In this document: in pieces, positions 1 through 8,783 of the stretch
Layout of the letters: every line of letters starts with the position of its first letter
How positions within the stretch are numbered: position 1 is the first letter of the stretch
NCBI RefSeq assembly: GCF_012034205.1
Contig: NZ_JAATEM010000034.1
Location: forward strand, 1-64,000
Length of the DNA stretch: 64,000 bases
Direction: 5' to 3'
Origin: Streptomyces composti
GTDB taxonomy: Bacteria > Actinomycetota > Actinomycetes > Streptomycetales > Streptomycetaceae
Notes under the pieces: generated by a model
Told to the model about the DNA's origin: nothing
The model's database searches: none
The model's input: only the letters and a program-made list of their open reading frames with translations
Program-made: the position numbers and the translations under genes

Positions 1-126
1 GGCACAGTCGAGAGCCGCATTCCCACCGGGCTGTGGGCGGCAGGCACAGTCGAGAGCCGCACTCTCACCGGGCTGTGGGCGGCAGGCACAGTCGAGAGCC
101 GCACTCTCACCGGGCTGTGGGCCTCA
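1..126. repeat. 42-bp tandem repeat, three copies at window edge
   Basis: Three consecutive 42-base units begin at 1, 43 and 85. Each starts GGCACAGTCGAGAGCCGC and ends near GGGCTGTGGGC. Copies two and three differ only at their last few bases; copy one has small changes in the middle. Degenerate fragments (the CACCGGGC core) continue to about 195. The array lies downstream of the accA stop and may extend left beyond the window. The unit is a multiple of three and stays open in one frame, but no start signal or protein family supports coding, so I treat it as non-coding repeat DNA. Confidence 0.85.
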
Positions 127-203
127 GGCACAACCGAACGCGCACCGCCACCGGGCCGCAGCCGAGCCATCGAGCGCGCCGCCACCGGGCCGTGAAACGC
201 GGA

Positions 204-240
204 CCCCCGCCCGGCCGCAAGCTGTGCGGCCAGGCGGGGG
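204..240 (-). terminator. Hairpin downstream of accA
   Basis: The 16-base arms at 204–219 and 225–240 pair with one mismatch around a 5-base loop. The hairpin sits 28 bases past the accA stop codon on the minus strand. Streptomyces terminators are often GC-rich hairpins without a U tract, so this fits an intrinsic terminator for accA. Confidence 0.6.
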
Positions 241-268
241 CAGGGCCGAGGCCCGGGCCAGGGCCAGG

Positions 269-2041
269 TCAGTCCTTGATCTCGCAGATGGCCGCACCGG
301 ACGTCACCGACGCGCCCACCGTTGCGTTCAGGCCCTTGATCGTGCCGGACTTGTGGGCGTTCAGCGGCTGCTCCATCTTCATCGCCTCGAGGACGACGAC
401 CAGGTCACCTTCCTTGACCTCCTGGCCCTCCTCCACGGCGACCTTCACGATGGTGCCCTGCATCGGCGACGCCAGCGTGTCACCCGAGGCGACCGGACCG
501 GACTTCTTCGCCGCCCGGCGCTTCGGCTTGGCACCGGCAGCCAGGCCCGTCCGCGCGAGCGACATGCCCAGGGACGCCGGCAGCGAGACCTCCAGGCGCT
601 TGCCGCCGACCTCGACGACCACCGTCTCCCGGCCCGGCTCGTCCTCCACCGCCGCCTCCGCGGGCGCGGCGAACGGCTGGATCTCGTTGACGAACTCCGT
701 CTCGATCCACCGCGTGTGCACCGTGAACGGCTCGTCGGACCCCGTCAGCTCCGGCGCGAACGCCGGGTCCTTCACGACCGCCCGGTGGAACGGGATGGCC
801 GTGGCCATGCCCTCGATCTGGAACTCCGCCAGCGCCCGCGACGCCCGCTGCAGCGCCTCCTCACGGGTACGCCCGGTCACGATCAGCTTCGCCAGCAGCG
901 AGTCCCAGGCAGGCCCGATCACACTGCCGGACTCCACACCCGCGTCGAGCCGCACACCCGGCCCCGACGGCGGAGCGAACTTCGTGACCGTCCCCGGCGC
1001 CGGCAGGAAGTTGCGCCCCGGGTCCTCACCGTTGATGCGGAACTCGATGGAGTGCCCCCGCACCGGCGGGTCGTCGTACCCCAGCTCCTCGCCGTCGGCG
1101 ATGCGGAACATCTCCCGCACCAGGTCGATCCCCGTGACCTCCTCCGTCACCGGGTGCTCGACCTGCAGCCGCGTGTTGACCTCGAGGAAGGAGATCGTGC
1201 CGTCCGAGCCGACCAGGAACTCCACGGTGCCGGCACCGACGTAGCCGGCCTCCTTCAGGATGGCCTTGGACGCCCGGTACAGCTCGGCCACCTGCTCATC
1301 GGAGAGGAACGGCGCCGGCGCCTCCTCGACCAGCTTCTGGTGCCGCCGCTGCAGCGAGCAGTCACGCGTGGAGACCACGACCACATTGCCGTGCTTGTCG
1401 GCCAGGCACTGCGTCTCCACGTGCCGCGGCTTGTCCAGGTACCGCTCCACGAAGCACTCGCCGCGCCCGAACGCGGCCACGGCCTCACGCACCGCGGAGT
1501 CGTACAGCTCGGGAACCTCTTCGAGCGTGCGCGCGACCTTCAGACCGCGGCCACCGCCGCCGAACGCAGCCTTGATCGCGATGGGGAGCCCGTGCTGCTC
1601 GGCGAAGGCCACGACCTCCTCGGCGCCCGAGACCGGGTCGGGCGTGCCGGCGACCAGCGGGGCGCCGGCCCGCTGGGCGATGTGCCGCGCCGCGACCTTG
1701 TCACCCAGATCGCGGATCGCCTGCGGCGGCGGGCCGATCCAGATCAGCCCCGCGTCGATGACCGCCTGGGCAAAGTCCGCGTTCTCGGACAGGAACCCGT
1801 AGCCGGGGTGGATCGCGTCCGCGCCCGACTCACGTGCCGCCTTCAGCACCTTGTCCATGTCGAGGTAACTGGTCCCGGGGGTGTCACCGCCCAGGGCGAA
1901 CGCCTCATCCGCGGCGCGGACATGCAGAGCGTCCCGGTCCGGGTCCGCGTAGACGGCCACGCTCGCGATCCCGGCGTCCCGGCAGGCCCGGGCGACGCGG
2001 ACAGCGATTTCGCCACGGTTGGCGATGAGCACCTTGCGCAC
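269..2041 (-). CDS. accA: Acyl-CoA carboxylase alpha subunit (biotin carboxylase + BCCP)
   Basis: This 590-residue protein carboxylates its own biotin with ATP and bicarbonate; a beta subunit such as the PccB at 4057 then moves the carboxyl group to acetyl- or propionyl-CoA, giving malonyl- and methylmalonyl-CoA. The N-terminus (KVLIANRGEIAVR) starts the biotin carboxylase domain, with the ATP-grasp glycine loop AFGGGGRGLK and the RLQVEHPVTE motif. The C-terminal biotinyl domain contains the biotin site EAMKM. The GTG at 2041 is chosen because AAGGAGGG lies just upstream and the resulting length equals that of Streptomyces AccA proteins. Regions upstream of this GTG are open but unrelated to the family. 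A biotin ligase gene lies nearby. Confidence 0.95.
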   Translation of the reverse strand: MRKVLIANRGEIAVRVARACRDAGIASVAVYADPDRDALHVRAADEAFALGGDTPGTSYLDMDKVLKAARESGADAIHPGYGFLSENADFAQAVIDAGLIWIGPPPQAIRDLGDKVAARHIAQRAGAPLVAGTPDPVSGAEEVVAFAEQHGLPIAIKAAFGGGGRGLKVARTLEEVPELYDSAVREAVAAFGRGECFVERYLDKPRHVETQCLADKHGNVVVVSTRDCSLQRRHQKLVEEAPAPFLSDEQVAELYRASKAILKEAGYVGAGTVEFLVGSDGTISFLEVNTRLQVEHPVTEEVTGIDLVREMFRIADGEELGYDDPPVRGHSIEFRINGEDPGRNFLPAPGTVTKFAPPSGPGVRLDAGVESGSVIGPAWDSLLAKLIVTGRTREEALQRASRALAEFQIEGMATAIPFHRAVVKDPAFAPELTGSDEPFTVHTRWIETEFVNEIQPFAAPAEAAVEDEPGRETVVVEVGGKRLEVSLPASLGMSLARTGLAAGAKPKRRAAKKSGPVASGDTLASPMQGTIVKVAVEEGQEVKEGDLVVVLEAMKMEQPLNAHKSGTIKGLNATVGASVTSGAAICEIKD

Positions 2042-2406
2042 GATTGAGGCTCCCTCCTTGAAACAAGCCGAGTTTAGGGACTGCCGACACGGCACTTCGA
2101 CCCGTCCCCAATGGTGAGCTTGCCCACACGGAGCGTGATTCGAGGCTCGCTCGACCCGCGAAATCCCTTGTCGCACCACGGGTACGCAGGACTCCCTCGG
2201 CAAACCCTAGCCGCCCCGTGTGGTCAAGGTCTCTGTGAGGGCGTGCTGCGGCCCACTCCGTTTCTTTGTGGAGTCCCTACGAATGGCCCAATGGTTCTTT
2301 GCCCGCGCAGGAACCCTTGTCCCCAGGTTTACCCGTTAGTAGCGTGCGGGTCGGCCCGAACATACTCGGGGTAACCACAGTCGTGCTCGGAAGTGGGTGG
2401 GGACCG
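2042..2406. promoter_or_regulatory. Divergent intergenic region between accA and a membrane protein gene
   Basis: These 365 bases separate two divergent genes and must hold both promoters. The accA ribosome binding site (AAGGAGGG, read on the minus strand) ends about 10 bases before its GTG. On the minus strand TAGGGT near 2209 fits a Streptomyces -10 element, and on the plus strand CATACT near 2361 is another candidate. No convincing -35 partner was found for either, and no gene or RNA element was recognised. Confidence 0.4.
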
Positions 2407-2934
2407 GTGGTACGCAGACCGGTGGCGTGGATCGTGGCGGTCGTGCTGTTCGCCGAGGCGCTCGGCATCGCCGCCGTGAACTGGTTCCTCGGGGTCGTCG
2501 TCGACCGTCAGGACATGTCGCTGGCCGGTCTGGACCCGGACATGATGTCGGTGTCCTCGAAGATCGGCGGGGTCGTCTTCGGGCTCTACTTCGCCCTGTG
2601 CGGCCTGGTGGCCCTGCTGGTGGCGCTGCGCGACCGTGCGCCCGCCGGGCTCGGCCGGGTGCTGCTGATCAGCGCGGCGGTGGTGCACGGCCTGCTGGGC
2701 GCCTTCGCCTGGGGGCTGCTCGGCCCGGCCGAGTTCCTGTTCATGGTGGTGATGCTGGGGCTCATCGTGCTGCTGCTGATGACCTACGACCGTCCCCAGC
2801 AGCCCGCGGGGCCCGCCGACGCGGTCCCCGGGGGCGGCGCCGGCGGCAGCACGGGCGGTCCGGGCGGCACGGACGACGGCAGGGCCGGGGACGGCTCGCC
2901 GGTCACTCCTCCGGCGGCGCCCACAGCTCGGTGA
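2407..2934 (+). CDS. Four-helix integral membrane protein, function unknown
   Basis: I do not recognise a function. The 175-residue product has four hydrophobic stretches (about residues 6–30, 53–75, 85–107 and 112–132) and then a glycine/proline/aspartate-rich cytoplasmic or extracellular tail of about 40 residues. The GTG at 2407 is preferred because GGTGGGGA lies just upstream; an in-frame GTG 24 bases upstream is an alternative. Its 3' end overlaps the convergent maf gene by 32 bases. The position between accA and maf matches the conserved Streptomyces gene order, so it is probably a conserved hypothetical gene. Confidence 0.75.
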   Translation: MVRRPVAWIVAVVLFAEALGIAAVNWFLGVVVDRQDMSLAGLDPDMMSVSSKIGGVVFGLYFALCGLVALLVALRDRAPAGLGRVLLISAAVVHGLLGAFAWGLLGPAEFLFMVVMLGLIVLLLMTYDRPQQPAGPADAVPGGGAGGSTGGPGGTDDGRAGDGSPVTPPAAPTAR

Positions 2935-3523
2935 TGCCGACGCCCACCTCGGCCATCAGCCTGCGCACCAGCGGCAGGCTGATGCCGATCACATTGCCGT
3001 GGTCGCCGTCGATGCCGTCGATGAACGGGGCCGAGCGGCCGTCCAGGGTGAACGCCCCGGCGACGTGCAGCGGTTCGCCGGAGGCGACATAGGCGGCGAT
3101 CTCCTCGTCCGTGGGCTCGCCGAAGCGGACCACGGTGGAGGCGGTGGCGGAGGCGTAGCGGCCGCTGAGGGTCTCGTAGACGCAGTGGCCGGTCTGCAGG
3201 ACACCGGCCCGTCCCCGCATGGACTTCCAGCGCGCGGTGGCCTCCTCGGCGTCGGCGGGCTTGCCGAGGGCCTGTCCGTCCAGCTCGAGCACCGAGTCGC
3301 AGCCGATCACGATGGCGCCCTTGACCTCGGGCCTGGCGGCGACCACCGAGGCCTTCGCCTCGGCCAGGGCGAGCGCCAGCTCGGCCGGGGTGGGGGCGGT
3401 GACGGCGTCCTCGTCGACTCCGCTGACGACCACCTCGGGGTCGAGTCCGGCCTGGCGGAGCAGTCCCAGCCGGGCGGGCGAGGCGGAGGCGAGCACGAGG
3501 CGGCGGCGCGGCTGATCAGTCAT
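2903..3523 (-). CDS. maf: Maf-like nucleoside triphosphate pyrophosphatase
   Basis: The 206-residue product belongs to the Maf/HAM1-like house-cleaning family, which hydrolyses non-canonical or excess nucleoside triphosphates (often dTTP/UTP or modified pyrimidines) to the monophosphate. The diagnostic N-terminal motif LVLASASPARLGLL is present, followed by GCDSVLELDGQALGKP (metal and substrate binding) and a C-terminal DGIDGDHGNVIGISLPLV segment. The length is normal for the family. The gene is on the same strand as pccE and pccB and convergent with the upstream membrane protein gene, whose 3' end it overlaps. Confidence 0.92.
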   Translation of the reverse strand: MTDQPRRRLVLASASPARLGLLRQAGLDPEVVVSGVDEDAVTAPTPAELALALAEAKASVVAARPEVKGAIVIGCDSVLELDGQALGKPADAEEATARWKSMRGRAGVLQTGHCVYETLSGRYASATASTVVRFGEPTDEEIAAYVASGEPLHVAGAFTLDGRSAPFIDGIDGDHGNVIGISLPLVRRLMAEVGVGITELWAPPEE

Positions 3524-3554
3524 GCGGTCAGCGTATCGGCGTCCCCCGGATGCC

Positions 3555-3683
3555 TCACCTCACGCCGATCACCAGCATGGTCAGCACCATGGCCAACGCC
3601 ATGAGAACGCCGAGCCGCCGCAGCATCGCCTGCGTGTTGCGCAGTTCCTCGGGCGGTTCGTTCTCGGGGTCGGACCACAGCAT
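3555..3683 (-). CDS. mmpB: Small single-pass membrane protein (MmpB-like)
   Basis: A 42-residue open frame on the minus strand begins at ATG 3683. It has an acidic N-terminus (MLWSDPENEPPEELR), a short amphipathic stretch with paired arginines (MLRRLG) and one hydrophobic helix of about 18 residues ending in VIGVR. It sits exactly between maf and pccE. The size, position and sequence style match what I recall of the morphogenic membrane protein MmpB of Streptomyces; that name rests on memory and not on a database comparison. The coding call rests on the typical membrane-peptide sequence and syntenic position. Confidence 0.65.
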   Translation of the reverse strand: MLWSDPENEPPEELRNTQAMLRRLGVLMALAMVLTMLVIGVR

Positions 3684-3829
3684 GCACCCAGCCTGCGGCT
3701 TCGGGGGTGCGGGGCGCCTGAGTAGGCGTACTCAAATCACCGGCCGCGGAGGGCCCTCGCACGGCGTTCTCACCGGATGCGCGGTGTTCGCGGGGCGGGG
3801 CGCCGTGCGCCCCGCCCCGCGGCTGGCGG

Positions 3830-4039
3830 TCAGGCCGGCCAGTACGTGCGGGTCCAGGACGCCGGGCCCGGCTGCGGCAGATGGCCCGCCGCGATCCGGG
3901 AGGGGTCGGACCACGCGTCGCGAGGAGCGGGCGCGCCGGACGGCTCGGCGGAGGCCGCCGCGGCGCGGGCCCTCACCACCGCCAGGGCGGCGGCGAGCTC
4001 CTCCGGTGTCGGGTTGCCCCGTACGACCTTGATCGTCAC
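3830..4039 (-). CDS. pccE: Acyl-CoA carboxylase epsilon subunit
   Basis: This 69-residue protein begins MTIKVVRGNPTPEELAAALAVV, which is the signature of the small epsilon subunit found next to actinobacterial acyl-CoA carboxylase beta genes. In Streptomyces the epsilon protein binds the alpha-beta complex and raises its activity. Most of the remaining sequence is alanine-rich helix, ending in WTRTYWPA. It lies 17 bases downstream of pccB on the same strand, so the two are almost certainly co-transcribed. Confidence 0.9.
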   Translation of the reverse strand: MTIKVVRGNPTPEELAAALAVVRARAAAASAEPSGAPAPRDAWSDPSRIAAGHLPQPGPASWTRTYWPA

Positions 4040-4056
4040 AACGGCTCCTTGGGTCC

Positions 4057-5646
4057 TTACAGGGGGATGTTGCCGTGCTTCTTCGGGGGCAGGGATTCCC
4101 GCTTGGTCCGTAGCTGACGCAGGCCCCGGACGATGTGGCGGCGGGTCTCGGACGGCATGATCACCGCGTCGACGTAACCGCGCTCGGCGGCGACGTAGGG
4201 GTTGAGGAGGGTGTCCTCGTACTCCTGCATCAGCCGGGCGCGGGTCGCCTCGGGGTCGTCCGCCTCGGCGATGGTGCGGCGGTGCAGGATGTTGACCGCG
4301 CCCTGCGCGCCCATCACGGCGATCTGGGCGGTGGGCCAGGCCAGGTTGAGGTCGGCGCCCAGGTGCTTGGAGCCCATGACGTCGTAGGCGCCGCCGAACG
4401 CCTTGCGGGTGATCACGGTGATCAGCGGGACCGTCGCCTCGGCGTAGGCGTAGATCAGCTTGGCGCCGCGCCGGATGATGCCGTCGTGCTCCTGGTCGAC
4501 CCCGGGCAGGAAGCCGGGGACGTCGACGAAGGTCAGCACCGGGATGTTGAAGGCGTCGCAGGTGCGCACGAAGCGGGCGGCCTTCTCCGAGGCCTGGATG
4601 TCCAGGCAGCCGGCGAACTGCATCGGCTGGTTCGCCACGATGCCGACCGGGTGGCCCTCGACGCGGCCGAAGCCGGTGACGATGTTCGGGGCGAACATCG
4701 GCTGGGTCTCGAAGAACTCGGCGTCGTCGAGGACGTGCTCGATGACGGAGTGCATGTCGTAGGGCTGGTTCGCCGAGTCCGGGACGATCGTGTCCAGCTC
4801 CAGGTCCTCGTCGGTGACCGTGAGGTCGGCCTCCTCCGGGAAGGACGGGGGCTCGGAGAGGTTGTTCGACGGCAGGTAGCTCAGAAGCTGCTTGACGTAC
4901 TCGATCGCGTCCTTCTCGTCGCCGGCCATGTGGTGGGCGACGCCGGAGGCGGTGTTGTGGGTGCGGGCGCCGCCGAGCTCCTCGAAGCCGACGTCCTCGC
5001 CGGTGACGGTCTTGATGACGTCGGGGCCGGTGATGAACATGTGGCTGGTCTGGTCGACCATGATCGTGAAGTCGGTGATCGCCGGGGAGTAGACCGCGCC
5101 GCCCGCGCAGGGGCCGACGATCAGGCTGATCTGCGGGATCACACCGGAGGCGTGGGTGTTGCGGCGGAAGATCTCGCCGTACGCACCGAGCGATGCGACG
5201 CCCTCCTGGATGCGGGCGCCGCCGGAGTCGTTGATGCCGATGACCGGGCAGCCGGTCTTCAGCGCGAAGTCCATGACCTTGACGATCTTCTGGCCGTAGA
5301 CCTCGCCGAGGGCTCCGCCGAAGACGGTGAAGTCCTGGGAGAAGACGGCGACGGGGCGGCCGTCGACGGTGCCGTAGCCGGTGACGACGCCGTCGCCGTA
5401 GGGGCGGTTGGCGTCGAGGCCGAAGTTGGTGGAGCGGTGCCGGGCGAACTCGTCCAGTTCGACGAAGGAGCCCTCGTCGAGCAGGAGGTCGATCCGCTCA
5501 CGGGCCGTCAGCTTGCCCTTGGCGTGCTGCTTCTCGACGGCGCGTGCGGAGCCGGCGTGCGTCGCCTCTTCGATACGGCGCTGCAGATCCGCGAGCTTGC
5601 CCGCGGTCGTGTGAATGTCAGGCTGCTGCTCTTCCGGCTCGGACAT
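4057..5646 (-). CDS. pccB: Propionyl-CoA carboxylase beta subunit (carboxyltransferase)
   Basis: The 529-residue protein is a carboxyltransferase of the crotonase-like PccB/AccD5 family. It transfers carboxyl from biotin of the AccA subunit to propionyl-CoA, giving methylmalonyl-CoA. Recognisable parts include GKLTARERIDLLLDEGSF near the N-terminus, the acyl-CoA oxyanion region INDSGGARIQEG and the biotin-side region with AFGGAYDVMGSKHLGAD. The Asp in GGAYDVM corresponds to the residue linked to propionyl specificity in S. coelicolor PccB; this is from the literature and assumes correct alignment. It starts with ATG at 5646 and is followed directly by pccE. Confidence 0.95.
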   Translation of the reverse strand: MSEPEEQQPDIHTTAGKLADLQRRIEEATHAGSARAVEKQHAKGKLTARERIDLLLDEGSFVELDEFARHRSTNFGLDANRPYGDGVVTGYGTVDGRPVAVFSQDFTVFGGALGEVYGQKIVKVMDFALKTGCPVIGINDSGGARIQEGVASLGAYGEIFRRNTHASGVIPQISLIVGPCAGGAVYSPAITDFTIMVDQTSHMFITGPDVIKTVTGEDVGFEELGGARTHNTASGVAHHMAGDEKDAIEYVKQLLSYLPSNNLSEPPSFPEEADLTVTDEDLELDTIVPDSANQPYDMHSVIEHVLDDAEFFETQPMFAPNIVTGFGRVEGHPVGIVANQPMQFAGCLDIQASEKAARFVRTCDAFNIPVLTFVDVPGFLPGVDQEHDGIIRRGAKLIYAYAEATVPLITVITRKAFGGAYDVMGSKHLGADLNLAWPTAQIAVMGAQGAVNILHRRTIAEADDPEATRARLMQEYEDTLLNPYVAAERGYVDAVIMPSETRRHIVRGLRQLRTKRESLPPKKHGNIPL

Positions 5647-5756
5647 CGGGATGCGGCTCCCTGCCTGCTCAAAAGGGGGGACGGTTACTCATCCGTAGCG
5701 TAGTGGGGTGCCTTGACATCGGCAGTGCGGTCTTTGCCACACCTATCGTGGCTTGC

Positions 5757-6626
5757 ATGACGCCGCGAGATGCAGCAGAGAACAGCAGTCCCTGGTCCGA
5801 TCTCGACCGGCCTCCGCTGAACGTGGCCGCGCTGCGGCGGGGGCTGGTGCGGGAGGGGAGCCTGTGGTCCGAGGTGGACGTGGTGCAGCGCACGGGGTCG
5901 ACGAACTCGGATCTGGTGGAGCGGGCGCTGAAGGGGGAGGCCGGCGAAGGGGCCGTGCTCGTCGCCGAGGAGCAGACGGCGGGGCGGGGGCGCCTCGACC
6001 GGCAGTGGAGCGCGCCGGCGCGGTCCGGGCTGTTCTTCTCCGTGCTGCTGAGGCCCGGGGAGGGTGTGCCGGTGGAGCGGTGGGGGTGGCTGCCGCTGCT
6101 GACCGGGGTCGCGGTGGCGGCGGGGCTGTCGCGGGCGGCCGGGGTGGACACGGCGCTGAAGTGGCCCAACGACCTGCTGGTGAAGGTGGGGGGAGAGGAG
6201 CGCAAGGCGGGCGGGATCCTGCTGGAGCGGGCCGGTGACGGCGGTGTGGTGATCGGCGTCGGGATCAACGTCACGCTGCGGGAGGCGGAGCTGCCGGTGC
6301 CGACGGCGGGGTCGCTGGCGCTGGCGGGGGCGGTGAGCACGGACCGGGAGACGCTGCTGCGCGGGGTGCTGCGGTCGCTGGACGACTGGTACGGGCGGTG
6401 GCGGGCGGCCGGGGGCGACGCGGGGCTGTGCCGGCTGCAGGAGGCGTACGCGGCGGGGTGCGCGACGCTGGGGCGCAGGGTGCGGGCGGAGCTGCCGGGG
6501 GAGCGGTCCGTGGTGGGCGAGGCCGTCGCCATCGACTCCGACGGCCGCCTCGTCCTCGCCACCCGCGAGGGCCTCCGCGAACCGGTGGGCGCCGGTGACA
6601 TCGTCCACTTGCGCCCGGCCGGCTGA
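5757..6626 (+). CDS. birA: Biotin--[acetyl-CoA carboxylase] ligase
   Basis: The 289-residue enzyme activates biotin to biotinyl-AMP and attaches it to the lysine of biotin carboxyl carrier domains, here most likely the EAMKM site of AccA. It has the conserved TGSTNSDL, TAGRGRLDRQWSAP (biotinyl-AMP loop) and KWPNDLLV motifs plus a C-terminal SH3-like domain. An N-terminal helix-turn-helix as in E. coli BirA is absent, so it should be a monofunctional ligase. No Shine-Dalgarno sequence precedes ATG 5757 and TATCGT ends eight bases upstream, so a leaderless transcript is possible. It is divergent from pccB across 110 bases. Confidence 0.93.
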   Translation: MTPRDAAENSSPWSDLDRPPLNVAALRRGLVREGSLWSEVDVVQRTGSTNSDLVERALKGEAGEGAVLVAEEQTAGRGRLDRQWSAPARSGLFFSVLLRPGEGVPVERWGWLPLLTGVAVAAGLSRAAGVDTALKWPNDLLVKVGGEERKAGGILLERAGDGGVVIGVGINVTLREAELPVPTAGSLALAGAVSTDRETLLRGVLRSLDDWYGRWRAAGGDAGLCRLQEAYAAGCATLGRRVRAELPGERSVVGEAVAIDSDGRLVLATREGLREPVGAGDIVHLRPAG

Positions 6627-6818
6627 GGGCGGGCCTCTGCGGGGCGCAGCCCGGATGCGAGCCGGCGCCGGCGATGCGCGGATACGCGCAACCCCGAGAG
6701 GCACGTGCACCCCCGTGCCTCACCCCTGCTCGCCCGGACCGAGTGAGCTGGCGCACACCTGCCGTAGAGTTATGGCCGGTCGATACATGGCCGTGGCAGA
6801 TCGGAAGGGCAGCAACGC

Positions 6819-7940
6819 GTGACCGTCGACGACTCGGGTTCCGGCACGGACGCGCAGGGCGCCGACACCGGTGAGGATCCGCTCGCTCTGCGCCTCGAAC
6901 AGCTCATTCTGGGCGCCGAGCGCCGTTACACCCCGTTCCAGGCGGCCCGCAGCGCCGGCGTCACCATGGAACTCGCCACCCGCTTCTGGCGAGCCATGGG
7001 CTTCGCCGACGTCGGCCAGGCCAAGGCCCTCACCGAAGCCGACGTACTCGCCCTGCGGCGTCTCGCCGGTCTCGTGGAGGCGGGCCTGCTGAGCGAGGCC
7101 ATGGCCGTACAGGTCGCCCGCTCCACCGGCCAGACCACCGCCCGCCTGGCCGAGTGGCAGATCGATTCCTTCCTCGAGGGCCTGACCGAGCCGCCCGAGC
7201 CGGGCATGACCCGCACCGAGGTGACCTACCCGATCGTCGAGCTGCTCCTGCCCGAGCTGGAGGAGTTCCTGGTCTACGTCTGGCGCCGCCAGCTCGCCGC
7301 CTCGGCCGGCCGCGTGGTGCAGGGAGCCGACGACGAGGAGATGGTGGACCGCCGCCTGGCCGTCGGCTTCGCCGACCTCGTGGGCTTCACCCGCCTCACC
7401 CGGCGGATGGAGGAGGAGGAGCTGGGCGAGCTGGTCGAGGCCTTCGAGACCACGGCCGCCGACCTGGTGGCGGCTCGCGGCGGCCGGCTCATCAAGACGC
7501 TGGGCGACGAGGTGCTGTACGCCGCCGACGACGCGGGGACGGCTGCCGAGATCGCGCTCCGCCTGATCGAGACGATGGCGAACGACGAGACCATGCCGGA
7601 GCTGCGGGTCGGGATGGCCTTCGGCACCGTGACCACCCGTATGGGCGATGTGTTCGGTACGACGGTGAACCTGGCCTCCCGGCTCACCTCGATAGCTCCC
7701 CGGGACGCCGTCCTGGTGGACACCGCGTTCGCCGAGGAGCTGATCCGTACCGGTGACGCCCCCGCCTCCGAGGCGGCCGCGGCGGAGGCGGCGGCTGCCG
7801 CGGAGAAGGAGGGGGAGGAGCCGCCGGCGTACCGGTTCGCCCTGCAGCCGATGTGGCAGCGTCCGGTGCGCGGTCTGGGTGTGGTGGAGCCCTGGCTGCT
7901 CACCCGTCGCGACTCCGCCCCGCCTTCGTCGGCCTCCTAG
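6819..7940 (+). CDS. cya: Class III adenylate/guanylate cyclase
   Basis: The 373-residue soluble protein has a class III cyclase domain at about residues 185–320, which forms cAMP from ATP. Visible elements are the metal-binding aspartate in VGFADLVGFTRL, the KTLGDEVLYAADD segment with the second metal aspartate and the transition-state region GTTVNLASRL. The N-terminal half is a helical domain resembling a MerR-like or regulatory region (YTPFQAARSAGVTMELATRFWRA). It ends in an Ala/Glu-rich linker and a conserved tail. GTG 6819 follows GGAAGG at good spacing. The position after birA matches the known Streptomyces cya gene, which controls germination and development in S. coelicolor. Confidence 0.9.
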   Translation: MTVDDSGSGTDAQGADTGEDPLALRLEQLILGAERRYTPFQAARSAGVTMELATRFWRAMGFADVGQAKALTEADVLALRRLAGLVEAGLLSEAMAVQVARSTGQTTARLAEWQIDSFLEGLTEPPEPGMTRTEVTYPIVELLLPELEEFLVYVWRRQLAASAGRVVQGADDEEMVDRRLAVGFADLVGFTRLTRRMEEEELGELVEAFETTAADLVAARGGRLIKTLGDEVLYAADDAGTAAEIALRLIETMANDETMPELRVGMAFGTVTTRMGDVFGTTVNLASRLTSIAPRDAVLVDTAFAEELIRTGDAPASEAAAAEAAAAAEKEGEEPPAYRFALQPMWQRPVRGLGVVEPWLLTRRDSAPPSSAS

Positions 7941-8566
7941 CCTCCGAGTCCGAGGTCGAGTCCCAGGCCGCCGCCCAGGCAGAGGCCGAGCAGCGGTACG
8001 CAGAGCCCTCGGCTGCCGTCTCCGCCGGTTCCGGGTGTGTCGTCGGTGGGTGGTGGTGGAGGCGTCGACGGGGCGTGAGGCGGGGCAGGGGGTCCCGGGG
8101 CCGGGCGGCGGTCCTGGGGTGGTGCCGGGTGCGTGGGGGATGCGGGCGCAGGCGTGTCCGGGCCGGAGGGCGGGGTTGTGCCGGGCGGGGGCGCTGAGGC
8201 GCGCTGCTTCGGTTCGGTGGCTTCCGGGAGTGGTGTGGAGTCCTTGGCGCCCAGGGCGGTGGGGGAGGTCGGGCGTGGCCGGGCGGGGCGGGGTGTGCCG
8301 GGGCGGTCCGGGGACGACGAGGGGGCCGCGGAGGGGCTGAGGGTCACCGCGGGGGTGACGGGGGTGGCCCCGATGGCGGTGTCCGCGGGGCCGGGGGTGG
8401 TGGCCAGGCGTACGACGCTCATCGCGCCCATGGCCAGCGCCAGGCCGCCCGCGGCCACCAGGGCCTTGCGGTGGCGGGGCCGGCGGTGGCGGCCGCGGAT
8501 GCGGGTGGTGAAGCGGAGGCGCACGGGTGGACGCTGGGTCGTGCGCTGTGGTGTGTCCGTGGTCAT
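7937..8566 (-). CDS. Proline-rich single-pass membrane or secreted protein
   Basis: The 209-residue product starts with a very basic stretch, then one hydrophobic segment (about residues 34–52, ALVAAGGLALAMGAMSVV), then a long Pro/Thr/Ser-rich linker, and ends with the glycine/leucine-rich cysteine-containing tail CVPLLGLCLGGGLGLDLGLGG. This suggests an N-in membrane anchor or uncleaved signal with a flexible extracytoplasmic region. ATG 8566 has GAGGGG upstream. Its stop codon overlaps the convergent cya stop within the palindrome CTAG at 7937–7940. I do not recognise a family. Confidence 0.7.
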   Translation of the reverse strand: MTTDTPQRTTQRPPVRLRFTTRIRGRHRRPRHRKALVAAGGLALAMGAMSVVRLATTPGPADTAIGATPVTPAVTLSPSAAPSSSPDRPGTPRPARPRPTSPTALGAKDSTPLPEATEPKQRASAPPPGTTPPSGPDTPAPASPTHPAPPQDRRPAPGPPAPPHAPSTPPPPPTDDTPGTGGDGSRGLCVPLLGLCLGGGLGLDLGLGG

Positions 8567-8783
8567 CGCGATCCCCTCCCCTGCGAACGCGCCCCCGAGT
8601 GCGCCCGCCGTGCTGCGCACGCTAGGCCTTCGGCGGGGCGGTGGGGCCGGGAGTCGTCCGACGTCACTCGAACGGGTGGACGGGGGGTGATCGGGGAACC
8701 GGGCGTACGCCCTTTTCCCGGCGGACGCGGCCTGCGATGATCGGAACGGCAAACTTGTTAACACACGTTAACCGGAGGGTGTC

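Noticed and set aside
224..2047. Very long open frame on the plus strand opposite accA
   Set aside because: It is Arg/Leu/Gly-rich low-complexity sequence without a family and lies exactly antisense to a clear accA gene. High GC keeps such frames open.
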